Source: Ceratotherium simum simum
Taxonomy: Eukaryota; Chordata; Mammalia; Perissodactyla; Rhinocerotidae
DNA: 64,000 nucleotides
Assembly (NCBI RefSeq): GCF_000283155.1
Contig: NW_004454280.1
Location: forward strand, 968,438-1,032,437
Direction of reading: 5' to 3'
The position numbers and the translations under genes were made by a program. Below the pieces are notes generated by a model, which saw nothing but the letters and a program-made list of their open reading frames with translations, was not told the origin of the DNA and ran no database searches. Position 1 is the stretch's first letter; each line of letters starts with the position of its first letter. Below are positions 22,160-34,403 of this stretch, in pieces.

Positions 22160-23825
22160 CTAAAAGCAGGGTGCAACCCAAACACAACTGATTAAAAAGA
22201 TGGTACAGGTATTTTCATGACCCTTTCCCTTCCTATAATATTCTTCTTTACATGTGCCGCTAATTCTGTTCTTTCAACCCCTACTACCATTATAATGATA
22301 CAGAAAGATCAAAGAGGGTATAGCTTGGTATCTGAAACAGCTTCATTAAAAGGAAAAAAAAAGAGCAGTAGATCCAGGTTGATCATAACTAGTTAAATTC
22401 ACAGTTTGGAAATTTCATGTAGGTACTATTCTTTGACCACCCCACGGCTTCTTTGATTCTTGTGAAGATACGTATTTAAGGCTTGAAAATACTAAGCAAT
22501 TTTATAGTTTAAATAAAGCTTCAGATTTAGTTTTTTTCTGTTTTATTAAGGCCTTTTGGCTAATCAGGCTTTGCTATGTAGTGCTATAATGAAATAACCA
22601 AGTCAGATCTGTGCCCTGAAAAATCAGCTTTTACACTGAAAACATTTTACCCTTTCCACACTGTACCAGATGTTTATATTCTCTGTTTGCCCCTCCAGAT
22701 CTATTTTCTTTCCTTCTCCACCCTGCTTTGTTCCCTGGGAGGCTGACTTCTATTGACTAACAACAGCCAAGCTCCCTTGCCCTCTTGCTTCTAGTTGGCT
22801 TCAACCACTGGCAAGTACCAGCAGGGGATCAAGGGCAGGAGGAAAGAGGCGCCCCCTCTCCACCCCGGCTGGGCCATGGCTAGCAGAATTTCTCTACCTC
22901 TGTACTACAGCTCTCCGCTAAGCCACAGCTTCAGCTCTCTCCAGGGTTTCCTTCCCTCACCACCTTGAGGCCCTCCACTACTGCCAGCCCCATAGGGTGT
23001 ATGTGACCACCCTTGTTGGACTCCCTTAATTTTGCCCACACCTTTACAAACAGTCCTTTCATTAGTTACTCCCCTTGAGTGCACTACCTTTTCCTGCAGT
23101 AAACTGACTGATAAAAACAACACTGAATTCATGTTTCTGCTAAAGCAAAGGTCTACATTAATTTGGAAGTATTACAACGACCAGGAAAGTAGTCTACTGC
23201 AGAAACACTATGCAAAACACCCATTACTTTACTGTGTTTTCTTTGTATGTTTTGTACAACAGTATTTTACACCAACAATCTGAAACACTAAATAAACCAA
23301 CATCTTCTAGGACCTGAATGAATTTTGAGATTTGAGGAGGTTAATTATTGCTTTAAAGGAGAAATGCACCACTCCCAAAAGCTTTCAAATATTATTTGGG
23401 ATAAGTATGCAAATTTGCCTTCCCAATACAGCTTCCATTTATCACTTATGTAACATAAGCCTGAGAGATTTTCACAAATTTTCTCAGTCAGGACAATCTT
23501 TAACTAGACAATATAAGGTGAGTCCCCACACTCTAGCCTGTGGCAATTTGAGGTATAGCATAAAGTCACATACAAGATGAGACCAAAAGAGCTTGACAGC
23601 TGCAGCAATTTGTCATTAGACCGGAATAATTTTTAAAAAATTAAGTTAAGATTTTATCGCGAGAACCTTTAAGCTACAAGCTTAATCCCAAAAGGCTAGA
23701 TAACTAACCCTAGGATTTCTATGCTTTACTTCTATGATCTTGTACAACAAAATGAACCTAAGGCTCATTCACTATTGTTACTTTCGAGAAATAGGTTTGC
23801 TTTAGAAACTGTGGTCCTGACTCAC
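22160..23825. other. XPO7 intron 8, no element recognised
   Basis: A GC-richer, pyrimidine-rich patch lies at about 22670-23050 but has no CpG clustering, exon or RNA gene that I can support. Confidence 0.45.
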
Positions 23826-23899
23826 CAGAGGTGAAAATGAAGGAGGGATGGAATGATACAGGTCAAAAAACAGCTGCAGAGTTGAAGAATCTAAGAATG
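23826..23899 (-). CDS. XPO7: XPO7 exon 8 (residues ~255-279)
   Basis: 74 nt. The first two bases complete the Ala codon, then [20 protein letters not shown] and FSPL. Acceptor ctttctttcag, donor CTG|gtgagt. It leaves at phase 0. Confidence 0.96.
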
Positions 23900-24506
23900 C
23901 TGAAAGAAAGACAAAAGAGTACTTTATTGGGTATGTCTGCACATTGCTACTGGCACACTCCTGGCACTATATATTAGGGAGCATATCTTTCTGCTTTCTT
24001 ATCTTACAGAAGGTTTATTGCCTTCGAAAGTGGTAAGCTAATAGGTGCTTTCTGTTTTCCTTTTTTTTAAAGCACTAGTTTTCAGCTCCTCTAAAAAACA
24101 GATTCTTCTGATTCTCAGAGAACTTAAGAGAATAAGGACTCTGTTCACAGTAAGAATTTTTGTCCTTAGAAACACAAAAACAAACATAAGCACACATTCT
24201 TTTGTTTGATTTTGTTTTTAAAGCTAGACATTACCTCAAATGAACAAGATGACAGAAGTCTCTACGTGATTAATGCAAGGAGGTCAAACTCACATGGTTA
24301 GTAAACAGTAACTGAAAGAGTTCTCCCAGGTTGGGGGATCTCTAAGATTCCTCTGACAACCTCCCGCTCACTTTATAAAGATAGATGCCAAAATTCTGAA
24401 TTTTCTCTTACAGCAAGCAAGGGATTGCCAGGGGTTCTTTAGATCATCCTATAGACACTATCTAGAGCCAGGCAGCAGCCTGTTTCAGGTGGTGCGATTC
24501 TGTTAC

Positions 24507-24672
24507 CTGATCTCCAGCTGGTGGGAATCTGTACTGTGCACAGGTCATCTGAGGACTCATCAGTAGAAGTGCCGATGAAATCAAAGTTTAGGCAGTTATG
24601 AGTGAGTTTGAGCAGTTGCATGAGCAAACCATGCTGACTTTCATCATTCAAGTTGAGATTCTTTCCTGAAGC
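24507..24672 (-). CDS. XPO7: XPO7 exon 7 (residues ~200-255)
   Basis: 166 nt, phase 0 in, one base out (G of an Ala codon). It opens [20 protein letters not shown] and ends [14 protein letters not shown]. Acceptor ttttacag, donor TCAG|gtaaca. It holds the acidic segment [10 protein letters not shown], an exposed linker by composition. Confidence 0.97.
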
Positions 24673-25533
24673 CTGTAAAAATCACCACATAATGAGTCCC
24701 AAACAATCACTCCTCTCTTCCAAGCTTTCTACCAGACTCATGGACAAGGGGCTGTTAACCGGAAAAGGAGGGGTGTATTTCAGCACAGTACAGTGCTATT
24801 CCCCCACCAAAGATGCTGCACTTCTACCACCTTAATGCACTATAAAGATCCTACCTCCTTATTGACCATCAAAACCCATTTACTAGAAAAACATGAAGCT
24901 GTTACTTAAAGAAACCCCCCTTTTGACATTTACTCTTTACATGCAGACATAGTGGCCACAGGGAATTCTGAAGCAATATGGAACGTGTGGTGACTTCATT
25001 TGCATGTGAGATCCTAGTTACTTCTAGACAGGGCTAGGATTAAACTCTCGGAGGGAGTTTTAGTAAGTTTACACCCTGCCCTACTTTCCTTCCTCTTTTT
25101 AACATTACCATCACCAGCATCAACAAAAATCTTTCAAACCAAAACTAAAACAAAACCACCATTGAATTTTATTTATTTGTCGCAGTGTACCTGCCTATAG
25201 CTCCATGCTGGTCTGTAGCTACTGTGACTATCAGACACAAAGGTCATACCAGCTGTGACCTCAGTGACTGGCTGGCTAACTGTTTTCAATAGTATCAGTG
25301 AGGAGGATTCTATCTTCAGTTTTCTCAAAAGCTTTTCCCCTCCAGGGGTACAACAGCTTTTGCCAGGCAGCTTGCCCAACCTGAGGACTGTTTGGGAATT
25401 CTGAGGTAAAACTAGGTAACTGAGGAAAAAGATGGACATCATTAACCCGGACAACAGAAAGAATCCAAACTTGCTTCTAAAATTAAAATTGGGACATACT
25501 GGAAAATGAGAACAAGAACAAACAACTCAAAAT
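24673..25533. other. XPO7 intron 6, nothing recognised upstream of the SINE
   Basis: No exon or named repeat seen. A 93-codon open frame on the minus strand lacks any family resemblance. Confidence 0.4.
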
Positions 25534-25543
25534 CCCCCAAATG

Positions 25544-25800
25544 GGACCGGCCCAGTGGCGCAAGCGGTTAAGTGCGTGTGCTCTGCTACGGTGGCCTGGG
25601 GTTTGCCGGTTCAGATCCCGGGTGCGCACCGACGCACTGCTTGTCAAGCCATGCTGTGGCAGCGTCCCATACAAAGTGGAGGAAGATGGGCACGGATGTT
25701 AGCCCAGGCCCAGTCTTCCTCAGCAAAAAGAGGAGGATTGGCAGATGTTAGCTCAGGGCTGATCTTCCACACAGGAAAAAAACAAAACAAAACAAAAAAA
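25544..25800 (+). mobile_element. ERE-type SINE, two-unit tail
   Basis: Head ggaccggcccagtggcgcaag, two tail units and an A/C-rich end. Target-site duplication cccccaaatg at 25534-25543 and 25801-25810. Confidence 0.95.
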
Positions 25801-25810
25801 CCCCCAAATG

Positions 25811-26554
25811 AACAAAAAGCCAGAGGCTAATCCCATTTAGCTTTCTCTACGGACAAAGCATCCACACATTGTTATAAATGTATAGAACTTGTAGGTTAAC
25901 ACTACTTTCTTAGTTCAACTCCATAAATGAATTGAAATTGGTGTTTCAAAATAGGAAGTTGGTGCTTCCTATTTTAAAACAGGTAATTTCCTTATGTGAT
26001 ACTATCTACCCCTTCAGGTTATGAAATCTAAATGGATGTTAAAAATTCTACTTTTCCTTACAGATGTTATTTGTTTATTTGCTGCTTCTGACTCGGCAGG
26101 GGACAAGGGAGCCAGCCTAGTTTTAGTATGCTAACAATGTAGTCTGAACCTGCTTTCAGAGAACTCCAAGAATCCAAACACCATAAAGCTAACATGCTTT
26201 TACTCCATATAGGAAGATTTTATGTGGGTATAAAACAAGCAAACGATATCTCAACTTTGTGGTAAACTAGATTCCTTTAAAACAGGAGCATGGGATAAGT
26301 GGTTCGCTTATTGCTCTTCACCTAGGGGAGGAGATCTGAAACAGGGAAATCACAATCCTTTTTCTAATGTCAGTGGTCAGTCTGGAAAGTTTCTTCAACA
26401 TCTTGGAGACAGGTGTCATGTAAGAGACGATGATGATTAAAGAGACGCATAAAAACTCCCATGGGTTCAGTTAAGAGCTGATATCTAACAAGTGTCCACT
26501 CATTTTCATCCTTTCAAAAGGAACTGGGAAGCAAGACTCAACCTACAGTCTCAC
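25811..26554. other. XPO7 intron 6, nothing recognised downstream of the SINE side
   Basis: Plain AT-rich intron sequence between the SINE and exon 6. Confidence 0.4.
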
Positions 26555-26659
26555 CTGTTTTAGTAAATTGCAGGAAAGCGTGAAGATATCAAATAACGAT
26601 GAATCTCGGAAAGAAGAGGCTATTTTTCTGTGCTTGGTTAAAGGATGCGTGGTGTCTGC
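26555..26659 (-). CDS. XPO7: XPO7 exon 6 (residues ~165-199)
   Basis: 105 nt, 35 codons, phase 0 to 0: [20 protein letters not shown] then [15 protein letters not shown]. Acceptor tttctgcacag, donor CAG|gtgaga. It is bounded by two of the longer introns and recognised from protein similarity and splice sites; no long open frame marks it. Confidence 0.96.
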
Positions 26660-27957
26660 CTGTGCAGAAAAATAAATCAATGCAAGTTTTAGAATTAATT
26701 GCAAAGACAAACAACTTTCATGGAGACTTCAAATAAATGAGAAGGATTTCCAATAAAAGCAACATAAACACAAAATAGATTTTTAACATTTAAATTACTG
26801 TTAAATCATATTTAGTGAAAGGATGCAAAGAGACAATAAGCTCCTAATACCTGGCCGGGATATCACATCTATCGCTTACAGAAGGAAGATGGAAGGAGGA
26901 ATGATTATATCCACTTCAAAGTTTTAATGTCTTCTGCACTTAGGGAGGTAAAATTTAACAAACTGTTGGCAGATACTGCTAATAATTATTATCATGCTGT
27001 ATTGTGGCTTAGTCTCAAAAACATCAGCAAGGCTTGGGTCTTGACAGACAATACAGTCAGGGCTGAAGTTACTGCAGAATTTCCAAAACAGTCATGAACC
27101 AACAGCCATAAACTTAAGATAAATGACAATAACCTGTAATACTCTTTTCCTTCTCTAACCCATTTCAACATGTAGTCTATACCACAGAAGTGAGCACCTC
27201 AATTAAATGGCCGTACCCGTCTCTCACTTACTCCTCTGTTCTTGTCTTTTCAGCCAAATTTTAAAGGTTTTTTGTGGTTAATGACTAAGTCTTTTACTTC
27301 TTTAGTATGCTCTCTATTCCTGACACATAGTAGGCATTCAGTAAGTGGAATAAAGGAATTTCAAGGTGGCAAGGGTCTTTTTAGTCCAACCACTTACTGA
27401 AAGCTTAAATCTCTTCTTATACACTGACCAATTCACCTAAAAGGGAGCTCACTTTGCTTTTGGTGCATTAAACAATAATGCAGCAAGATTTCTGACAGAC
27501 AACCAAGTTATTGATCCTCCTTGATTTTATTTCTAAGTTCAAATAGAAACAGTAACAGAAATATACTTTCTGATTTAAATCTGACAACCAAAAAAACCAC
27601 AGGAAATTAAGTTATATAGAAGTTCAAAATATTCCCCAATTCTAGTTTCAGTGTCACTGTTACCATAAATATCTTGGATAATAAGGTATTGCTAGATTAT
27701 ATATCTCATATATAATCTGTTATGCTTATCATAATACAGAGAATAATTATATGTTAAGTATGTTACACACATTTCTATTGTTTTCTTAAGAATGACAAGC
27801 AAAATTTTGAAAAGTTTTTTTTTATACCAACATTGATGTATATTATGGGACCAAGCTTCAAAGGGGAAAACATAAACCCCACAACCTCTGTACTCAGTTA
27901 ATACATGCTCTCCTACTTTGAAGGCACTGGTGGTTAAGAAAGGCAGTGGTGGTTAAA
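26660..27957. other. XPO7 intron 5, weak L2 trace
   Basis: About 27290-27360 (cctgacacatagtaggcattc) looks like an L2 or MIR 3' end. The remainder is unassigned. Confidence 0.4.
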
Positions 27958-28220
27958 TAATAAGTTAGTTGTTAAGAGCACAGGCTCTGAATAAGACTAC
28001 ATGGGTTTGAATTCAAATATTGTTGCTTGCTAAGTGACACCTTAGGCAAATTATCTAACCTTTATGTGCCTCAGTTTCCTTATCTAGAAAATTTGATAAC
28101 GACAGTACCTATCTCACAGGACTATTGTGAGAATAAAATTAGTTAATATAAGTAAAGTGCTTAGGACAGTGCCTGTCACATAGTAATCAGTCAAAAGTAT
28201 ACGCTATTATTATTTTGGTA
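27958..28220 (+). repeat. MIR SINE, well preserved
   Basis: A nearly full-length sense MIR: gttaagagcacaggctctga, gggtttgaattcaaatattg, tgcctcagtttccttatct and gcttaggacagtgcctgtc, with a trailing tattattattt. Confidence 0.9.
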
Positions 28221-29072
28221 ATCACTGACCATAGTGGGGATCGCATGTGACAGAGAACACAATGTGGATCCAGATGTTAACAGACTATAAGCTAGTGCAT
28301 TTAAAATAGTACCAATTCAGCAATTAAAACTTCTCAGGGTTAATAAAAATGTCTGCATAAATATGAGCAACAGCAACAGTGATGCCAACGTAATTAACAG
28401 CTGACGACTGAAGGGTGAGATGTTATAACTAATATTAATACTGGCCTGTTCAATAATTATAAAATTTTAGGTGGATACAAAAGTAAATGAAAAAATAACA
28501 GCCAGAGCAAAAGAAAGCCATTGGTGTTTCCTCTGTAGTGACCTGTGACATCAATGACTATTTAAACAATTATTTGGTATTTAGCAGAATGTTCCGTGCA
28601 TTCTGAAAAGATTATCAGCAAAATCTTTAATAATAGCACATGGGGATTGATTTTCGAGTGATTATAAACACATAATAAAGTATACAGCAGAAGGGGCACA
28701 CAAATTATGCTGGTTCCATTTTTGTGATCCCTTTTTTGGACTCATTCTCTTTCATTAGCAAAGCAATTACTTTCATTAAAGTTTTGACTTAGGACCACTG
28801 CCCTCATCTCTAACAATGAACATTAACAGTGAGGAAAGCTGAGATGGGAGGATAAAATATTCTGGAAACAGAAGAGGACCAGGACAATAAGAGTGAGGTA
28901 GATTGCTCTTACAGAGGAAAACCCAATGGAACTATTTTGTTTCAAAAGGGCATTAATCACTTACCGCAAAAGCACACAACTGCCAAAAAAGATCATCCCA
29001 CACAGAGCAGAAAACACCAATACTAAGAAAAAATATGGCACTTACTTCAATGAGGAAGGCTGTAGCACTTAC
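28221..29072. other. XPO7 intron 5, nothing recognised
   Basis: AT-rich intron adjoining exon 5. No element or exon supported. Confidence 0.4.
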
Positions 29073-29138
29073 TTGATTAATTTCATTGGTTAGCTGAGAT
29101 AAAATTGTGACGCCAATGATGCAGTATTCAACACTATC
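29073..29138 (-). CDS. XPO7: XPO7 exon 5 (residues ~143-164)
   Basis: 66 nt, 22 codons, phase 0 to 0, reading DSVEYCIIGVTILSQLTNEI then NQ. Acceptor attttttaccag, donor CAA|gtaagtgc. A short symmetric exon that could be skipped without shifting the frame. An L1 fragment lies in the intron just upstream. Confidence 0.97.
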
Positions 29139-29539
29139 CTGGTAAAAAATGTAAGGCAGAAAGAGTTGGCGTGTGCAGCTTGACTTCAGCATTTGGAATG
29201 AAGTCATACTTTTAAAATGACACAGTCCTGTGTCGCTATTAAAACTGCCTAGACAAGGTAGTAAGGAATTATAGTTTAAAACTGTTGTTATGCAGGACAT
29301 AAAACCTAACTGCCATAAAGGAAGACTGCTAAATCTGACTTCATCACAACGGAAACCTGTTGTATTTTAAAAATCCCCATAAGCATTATACCATACACAT
29401 TATAAAAAGAGAAACTGGCAAATCACACTTAAGATAAATGATGAATGTGTAACAAAATTTATAAAGAGACTATATACAACAAGATAAAGGCAAAGAATCC
29501 AATAAAAAAAAGTACATAATACATAAATAGAAAGTTCAC

Positions 29540-30100
29540 AGAAAAACAAAAATAAGCAGTAAATTTAACATATGAAAATTAGTTCATCTCATTCATAATT
29601 CATATGCTGAGATACCAATTCTTTTTACCTATTAAATTGGAAAAATAAAAAAGGTGAGCTCCCAGGATGGAGGTACAGGGACATAGGCACTCTTTTCATT
29701 GTTGGAGGAACTAACTTCTTTTGAGGGTAATTTGGAAGTATCCTTGAAAGCCAAAAATACACCTATCCCTTTGACCGAATAATCCCAAATCAGGAATTCA
29801 CCCTACAAACACACTTATTCAAAGCATGACAGGATATATACACTAGGATGTTCAGTGAATTATTTATTTACCATTCAAAGTACAGGAACAAACGAAATGC
29901 CCACCTATAAGAGATTAGTGACATTGTGGTATTTTAGATTGGAACAGTATGTAGGCATTAGAAAGAATGAAGTAGGGTTTCGTGTGCTGGCATGTAAACA
30001 CGTAAAGCCAAGACATACTAAGGATAAAAAAGACGGAAGAGATTGTACCAAATAATTCCATTTTGTGTAATTTTCAAAAAGTAGATCAGTATATAACTAA
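29540..30100 (+). repeat. old L1 3' fragment
   Basis: Diverged L1 ORF2 and 3' UTR text: cactcttttcattgttggagg, tacactaggatgttcagtg and tataagagattagtgacattg. No coding capacity remains. Confidence 0.65.
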
Positions 30101-30151
30101 GTATATATGTTGCTTCTCCCATTCCTATTATATCAAATATACACATCATAC

Positions 30152-30318
30152 CTGTAAAAACCTTGTGACATCTGTGATTGCATTTCTGAAGACATAGTCA
30201 TCCTTCTGACAGTCAAACCAGCCCAGTTTTGTGATTCTGGCATATAACTGAATAAGTGCTTGTGTTACGAAAGTAGCCAACTTTGGCCGAGTGGCAAGGT
30301 AGTTGAGCACATAGTTCC
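30152..30318 (-). CDS. XPO7: XPO7 exon 4 (residues ~87-142)
   Basis: 167 nt. The first two bases (GG) complete the Arg codon begun in exon 3. It reads [20 protein letters not shown] and on to DVTRFLQ. Acceptor ctttatag, donor CAG|gtatgatg. It leaves at phase 0. It covers the end of the N-terminal importin-beta domain and the following helical repeats. Confidence 0.97.
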
Positions 30319-30874
30319 CTATAAAGCAAAAATAATCCACATAACAAAAAGCTCTGCTAGGGAAGGGTCTACATCTTTAAACTTGACAAATGTCCAAGAA
30401 ATGGTAAATTTAGACTATTTAACTCTAAACTCCCTTAACTCCACAAGCTACTGAGAAAAAGAACTTTGAATTCAAGATTAGTAGGCTTTCCAACTCAGAA
30501 TTTTCTACTTGTCACAATGAAGAAGCTGAAGTATGGCAGCCTTGAATCTACTCCTAGATAGTTAAATAACATGGTCTGCACAGAATTAGTAATCCTTAAC
30601 AATGTTTTTCTTAGTTGTTAGTGGCAGTGAAGACTGAATGAAAGAAACCTCCTGACAACAAAAGGAATGACTTAAGCTTGATCTAGAAGTAATTATATGG
30701 GGCCTTCTTCACTTTCATAAGGCCAAAATTCCGGAAAAAAACCTGGATTCTAGATATTCTGTATGCTTAGCAATTTCAGAACATTATCAAACAAGCAACA
30801 TAAATTTAACTATTACTAGCAAATTACTAAACAAACTAATCTCTTTAAGAGACAACAGACAATTCTCTACTTAC

Positions 30875-30968
30875 GAATATCTATTCGTTGTTCCAATGGT
30901 AGAGGGTTGTTTGTGCGTGATACAAGCTTTGTAAGGCATGTAGCTGCCAGTAACTGGGAGTAAGATGA
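30875..30968 (-). CDS. XPO7: XPO7 exon 3 (residues ~56-87)
   Basis: 94 nt, enters at phase 0 and leaves after one base of an Arg codon. It reads [20 protein letters not shown] then [10 protein letters not shown]. Acceptor cttttcacag, donor C|gtaagtag. The stretch [14 protein letters not shown] is the conserved core of the importin-beta N-terminal domain. Confidence 0.97.
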
Positions 30969-31537
30969 CTGTGAAAAGAGAGGAGGAAAGGACTTAGAAT
31001 TCAATTTTATTGAGTTAGTCATAAGATTTTTTATTTGGAGATCTGTGCTCAGATTCAAGAAAAAGTAACCAGTATTGCTATATTTGATCCTCCAGATTTT
31101 AGAGGATCTATCATTCTAAGGAAAAATGAATCCACACAGCATATGTGCTCGTTTCGCTGATTTCAATCACAAACAGGGGCAGGATAAAGTAAATGGCCTG
31201 AACAAACAGAATCCAATACAGACATCTGCCTCACTTTGGAGGGGGGACGCTAGAGGGGATCTTTTCAGAAAGATATCAAGATCTTCAGAAGACAAATCTC
31301 TTCTGTGATTTAAACCAAGAAATCTTCTCCCTTCAATAGCCTTGTTATAGCAATGTTTCAAAAAGCTTCACCTCAGAATTCCTACAGAATAGTATTAGAA
31401 AAAATAAAACAGGAAGTATTAGAGGGAACCACCACATTACACTGTATAGTTAATTCCAAATTATATCTTTCCGTCAGCACAGCTATCAGTCAGCTACAGC
31501 TTTGGGGAATATACATGCTAGTTTTAAAGTAAATTCA

Positions 31538-31834
31538 GGGCCGGCCCCATGGCTTAGTGGTTAAGTGTGTGCGCTCTGTTACTGGCGGCCCGGGTTCGAA
31601 TCGCGGGCACGTACCGCTTCTCCGGCCATGCTGAGGCCGTGTCCCACATACAGCAACTAGAAGGATGTGCAGCTATGACGTACAACTATCTACTGGGGCT
31701 TTGGGGAAAAAAATGGAGGAAGATTGGCAATAGATGTTAATTCAGAGCCGGTCTTCCTCAGCAAAAAGAGGAGGATTAGCATGGATGTTAGCTCAGGGCT
31801 GATCTTCCTCACCAAAAAAAAACCAAAAAAGCAA
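31538..31834 (+). mobile_element. ERE-type SINE, composite subfamily
   Basis: Full head and body (cagcaactagaaggatgtgc, ctatctactggggctttgg) followed by two tail units. Target-site duplication aaagtaaattca at 31526-31537 and 31835-31846. It lies in XPO7 intron 2, antisense to the gene. Confidence 0.95.
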
Positions 31835-31846
31835 AAAGTAAATTCA

Positions 31847-32847
31847 TAACAATTATTTATGAGAAAGGAAAATTATGCCCTAAGCAATGGAATAGCATTA
31901 TCATATTCTCAAGTTCAGATTTTAATGAATTTTAACCTTATGGAGAATCAGAGTATTCTATCTGATCATAATGTATAAGAAGGAGCCGTGTGGGAATTTC
32001 TCTATGTGGCTATAGTATATAATGTCATATAACAGGGACAGACTCAGAACCATCAAAATAATTTAATCAAGGGTCAAGGATAATTTGCCATGAAACTATA
32101 AACCCTTAAGACAGTAAGCTATCCACAGGCATTGCATAATACCATCAGTTATAAAAAAAATTTAAGCTTAAAAAAAAATCTATAAAAATGATTTTGACGT
32201 GATTTTTACTCAACACCCCTGAACGTAGTTTAAATTGATTACAGCAGGTGTGTCAAATCACTAATAATGCAAGAGAGACTATACCTACAGAATACAGTAT
32301 ATTAACTATACACTATATAACATGTAAATGGTTTTTACACATAATTCCAATAAATCTGCTAAGTCACTAAGAAGTCAACAGAGATTAAAAAGGAAGAATC
32401 CACTATAATTAAGTGTTTTTAGTACTGCACCAATCCTATTTTATTCCAGCCTGTTGACCGTCAACATGAGGAACCGGAGTTAACAGAGCCCAAGATGACA
32501 CTGGGGCTCCAGTGGGAGTCAACTAGAAGAGCTGGTTGTGCATCTCCCACAGTACAAATGTAAGTGGATCAATCCTAAGACTGAATGATTGAAAAGAAAT
32601 ATACAAATACTACATGTGAAAACAAAACAGAGCACTAGACAATCTCTGACCACGACTCTGTAATGCTCAGCCACTGAAGGATAATTTTTATCCAATTGTA
32701 ATTTGTTCTATTTACTGCATTAATAGTGTAACCCAACTAATGAAAATTAAAAAATGAAGCCATCTAGAATTCTACCCTCTCAACAAATGAACTGTTTTTG
32801 TTCTTTTCACATTTCCTTCCAGTCCTAAGCGCAGTGTTAGCTGCTAG
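31847..32847. other. XPO7 intron 2, nothing recognised between SINEs
   Basis: AT-rich, no exon or named repeat. Confidence 0.45.
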
Positions 32848-32860
32848 TCTAGTTGGGATT

Positions 32861-33384
32861 TTTTTTTTTTTTTGTGAGGAAGATCAGCCCTGAGCTAACA
32901 TCCGTGCTAATCCTCCTTTTTTTTTTTTTTTTTTAAATTTTATTTATTTATTTTTTCCCCCAAAGCCCCAGCAGATAGCTGCATGTCACAGCTGCACATC
33001 CCTCCAGTTGCTGCATGTGGGACGCGGCCTCAGCACGGCCGGAGAAGCGGTGCATTGGTGCGCGCCCGGGATCCGAACCCGGGCCACCAGCAGCGGAGCA
33101 CGCACACCTAACCGCCAAGCCACGGGGCCAGCCCCTAATCCTCCTCTTTTTGCTGAGGAAGACCGGCTCTGACCTAACATCTATTGCCAATCCTCCTCAT
33201 TTTTTTTCCCCCAAAGCCCCAGTAGATAGTTGTATGTCATAGCTGCACATCCTTCTAGTTGCTGTATGTGGGACACGGCCCCAGCATGGCCGGAGAAGCG
33301 ATACGTAGGTGCGCACCCAGGATCCAAACCCGGGCCGCCAGTAGCGGAGCGCGTGCACTTAACCACTAAGCCACGGGGCAGGCC
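32861..33384 (-). mobile_element. ERE-type SINE interrupted by a second SINE
   Basis: Outer element of the composite subfamily with target-site duplication tctagttgggatt at 32848-32860 and 33385-33397. Its tail region is split at 32917 by an inner SINE and resumes at 33135. Confidence 0.95.
32918..33134 (-). mobile_element. inner ERE-type SINE nested in the outer one
   Basis: Complete short-form SINE with T-tail, body and head (ccacggggccagcccc). It has its own target-site duplication ctaatcctcct at 32907-32917 and 33135-33145, both halves lying in the outer element's tail unit. It is therefore the younger insertion. Confidence 0.95.
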
Positions 33385-33564
33385 TCTAGTTGGGATTCTG
33401 ATTCTCTCAGTGCCCCTTCATGAAACCCTGGTTGGGTACTTACCCTCCCTAACACCTCCACCTTGCCAAAAATATTAATTTAATCAAATTATGTCTCAAT
33501 AAAAGCATCACTTTGATCACTGCATTGCCATTTTTAAGCTAGAAGAGGCTCTAATTCCATTTTT

Positions 33565-33773
33565 TTTTAATATATAATTTTATTTATTTATTTTTTCCCT
33601 CAAAGCCCCAGTAGATAGTTGTATGTCATAGCTGCACATCCTTCTAGTTGCTGTATGTGGGACGCGGCCCCAGCATGGCCGGAGAAGCGGTGCGTAGGTG
33701 CGCACCCGGGATCTGAACCCGGGCTGCCAGCAGTGGAGCGCACGCACTCAACCACTAAGCCACGGGGTCGGCC
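33565..33773 (-). mobile_element. ERE-type SINE, short form
   Basis: Target-site duplication ctctaattccattttt at 33549-33564 and 33774-33789. Same orientation as its two neighbours at 32.9-33.4 kb. Confidence 0.95.
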
Positions 33774-34256
33774 CTCTAATTCCATTTTTAAAACTATACT
33801 TCCTTTAATTTCATTGTCAAGATCATTTTTACCCTACACTTGTAAGGCAATAAGAAGCAGCTGTGGTACAGAGGAGGAAAAACAGAGAAAACTGGGGATC
33901 TTGTATGATGACATGGACTTTGTGGATAAGAAAAGTCACTATATACAGGCCTATTTTCTTTGTAAAGGATAGGAGGTGGTACTTAAGTGTAAAACAGAAA
34001 AGGAGTCCCAGAAGTTTGATTCAAGATGAAAAATGACAGGACAAAATATATGTTCACCAAGATTTTCCTGATGAGGCTGTATAGTATTTTTTGCCAACCT
34101 GGCAGGTATGGTGCTTTTTAAAAGTAAAATTAAGAAGGCAGAGGCACCTAGAAGAATCAAGAAACAGAAGCTATCCCAATCCACCCCTAAACTTAGAACC
34201 AGGATATATTTTCCTAAACCTCTGTTATCCTTCAGGAATTTTCAAATCTTACGTAC

Positions 34257-34403
34257 ACTTCCTCTTTCAAGGAGTAGCTGGCACTTGCTCAGGCAATCGG
34301 GGCTGTTGGTGAATTCAACCAAGGCTTTCTCTGCCTGGAGTCGAGTGGTTGTATCTGTTGTTTCATACAGCTGTTTGCACAGATTCTCTAGTTGGGCCAG
34401 GCT
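34257..34403 (-). CDS. XPO7: XPO7 exon 2 (residues ~7-55)
   Basis: 147 nt, phase 0 to 0. It opens [17 protein letters not shown] and ends CQLLLERGS. The acceptor is tttccag and the donor AGT|gtacgtaag. It encodes the first helices of the importin-beta N-terminal region that takes part in Ran binding (family knowledge). Because the exon starts at phase 0, any upstream first exon that ends at a codon boundary can be joined to it, which matters for alternative starts in intron 1. Confidence 0.97.

Larger units (their letters stand above)
1..34403 (-). other. XPO7: XPO7 gene span in window (exons 2-25 of a presumed 28)
   Basis: Exportin-7 is a RanGTP-dependent nuclear transport receptor of the importin-beta family. 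It carries folded protein cargoes through the nuclear pore and has been linked to histone export during erythroid maturation (family knowledge). Seen here: 24 minus-strand exons whose joined reading frame has no stop or frameshift and follows the human protein as I remember it essentially residue for residue. Every exon is bounded by a usable acceptor and donor, and all phases match. The exon lengths give coding nucleotides 19 to 2851 if six codons lie upstream. Exon 1 is not in the window, so intron 1 exceeds 29.5 kb. The paralogue RANBP17 is the main alternative, but motifs such as [20 protein letters not shown] and the whole-length agreement favour XPO7. Two introns look U12-type, the rest U2-type. 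No paralogous or processed copy is visible. Confidence 0.95.

Noticed and set aside
22670..23050. Locally GC-richer patch as a promoter or CpG island
   Set aside because: CG dinucleotides are sparse and no core promoter motif or first exon is present.
32948..33785. Open frames of 60-117 codons with CxxC-like and RP-rich text around 33 kb
   Set aside because: They are translations of ERE SINE copies; the same peptide patterns recur at every SINE in the window.
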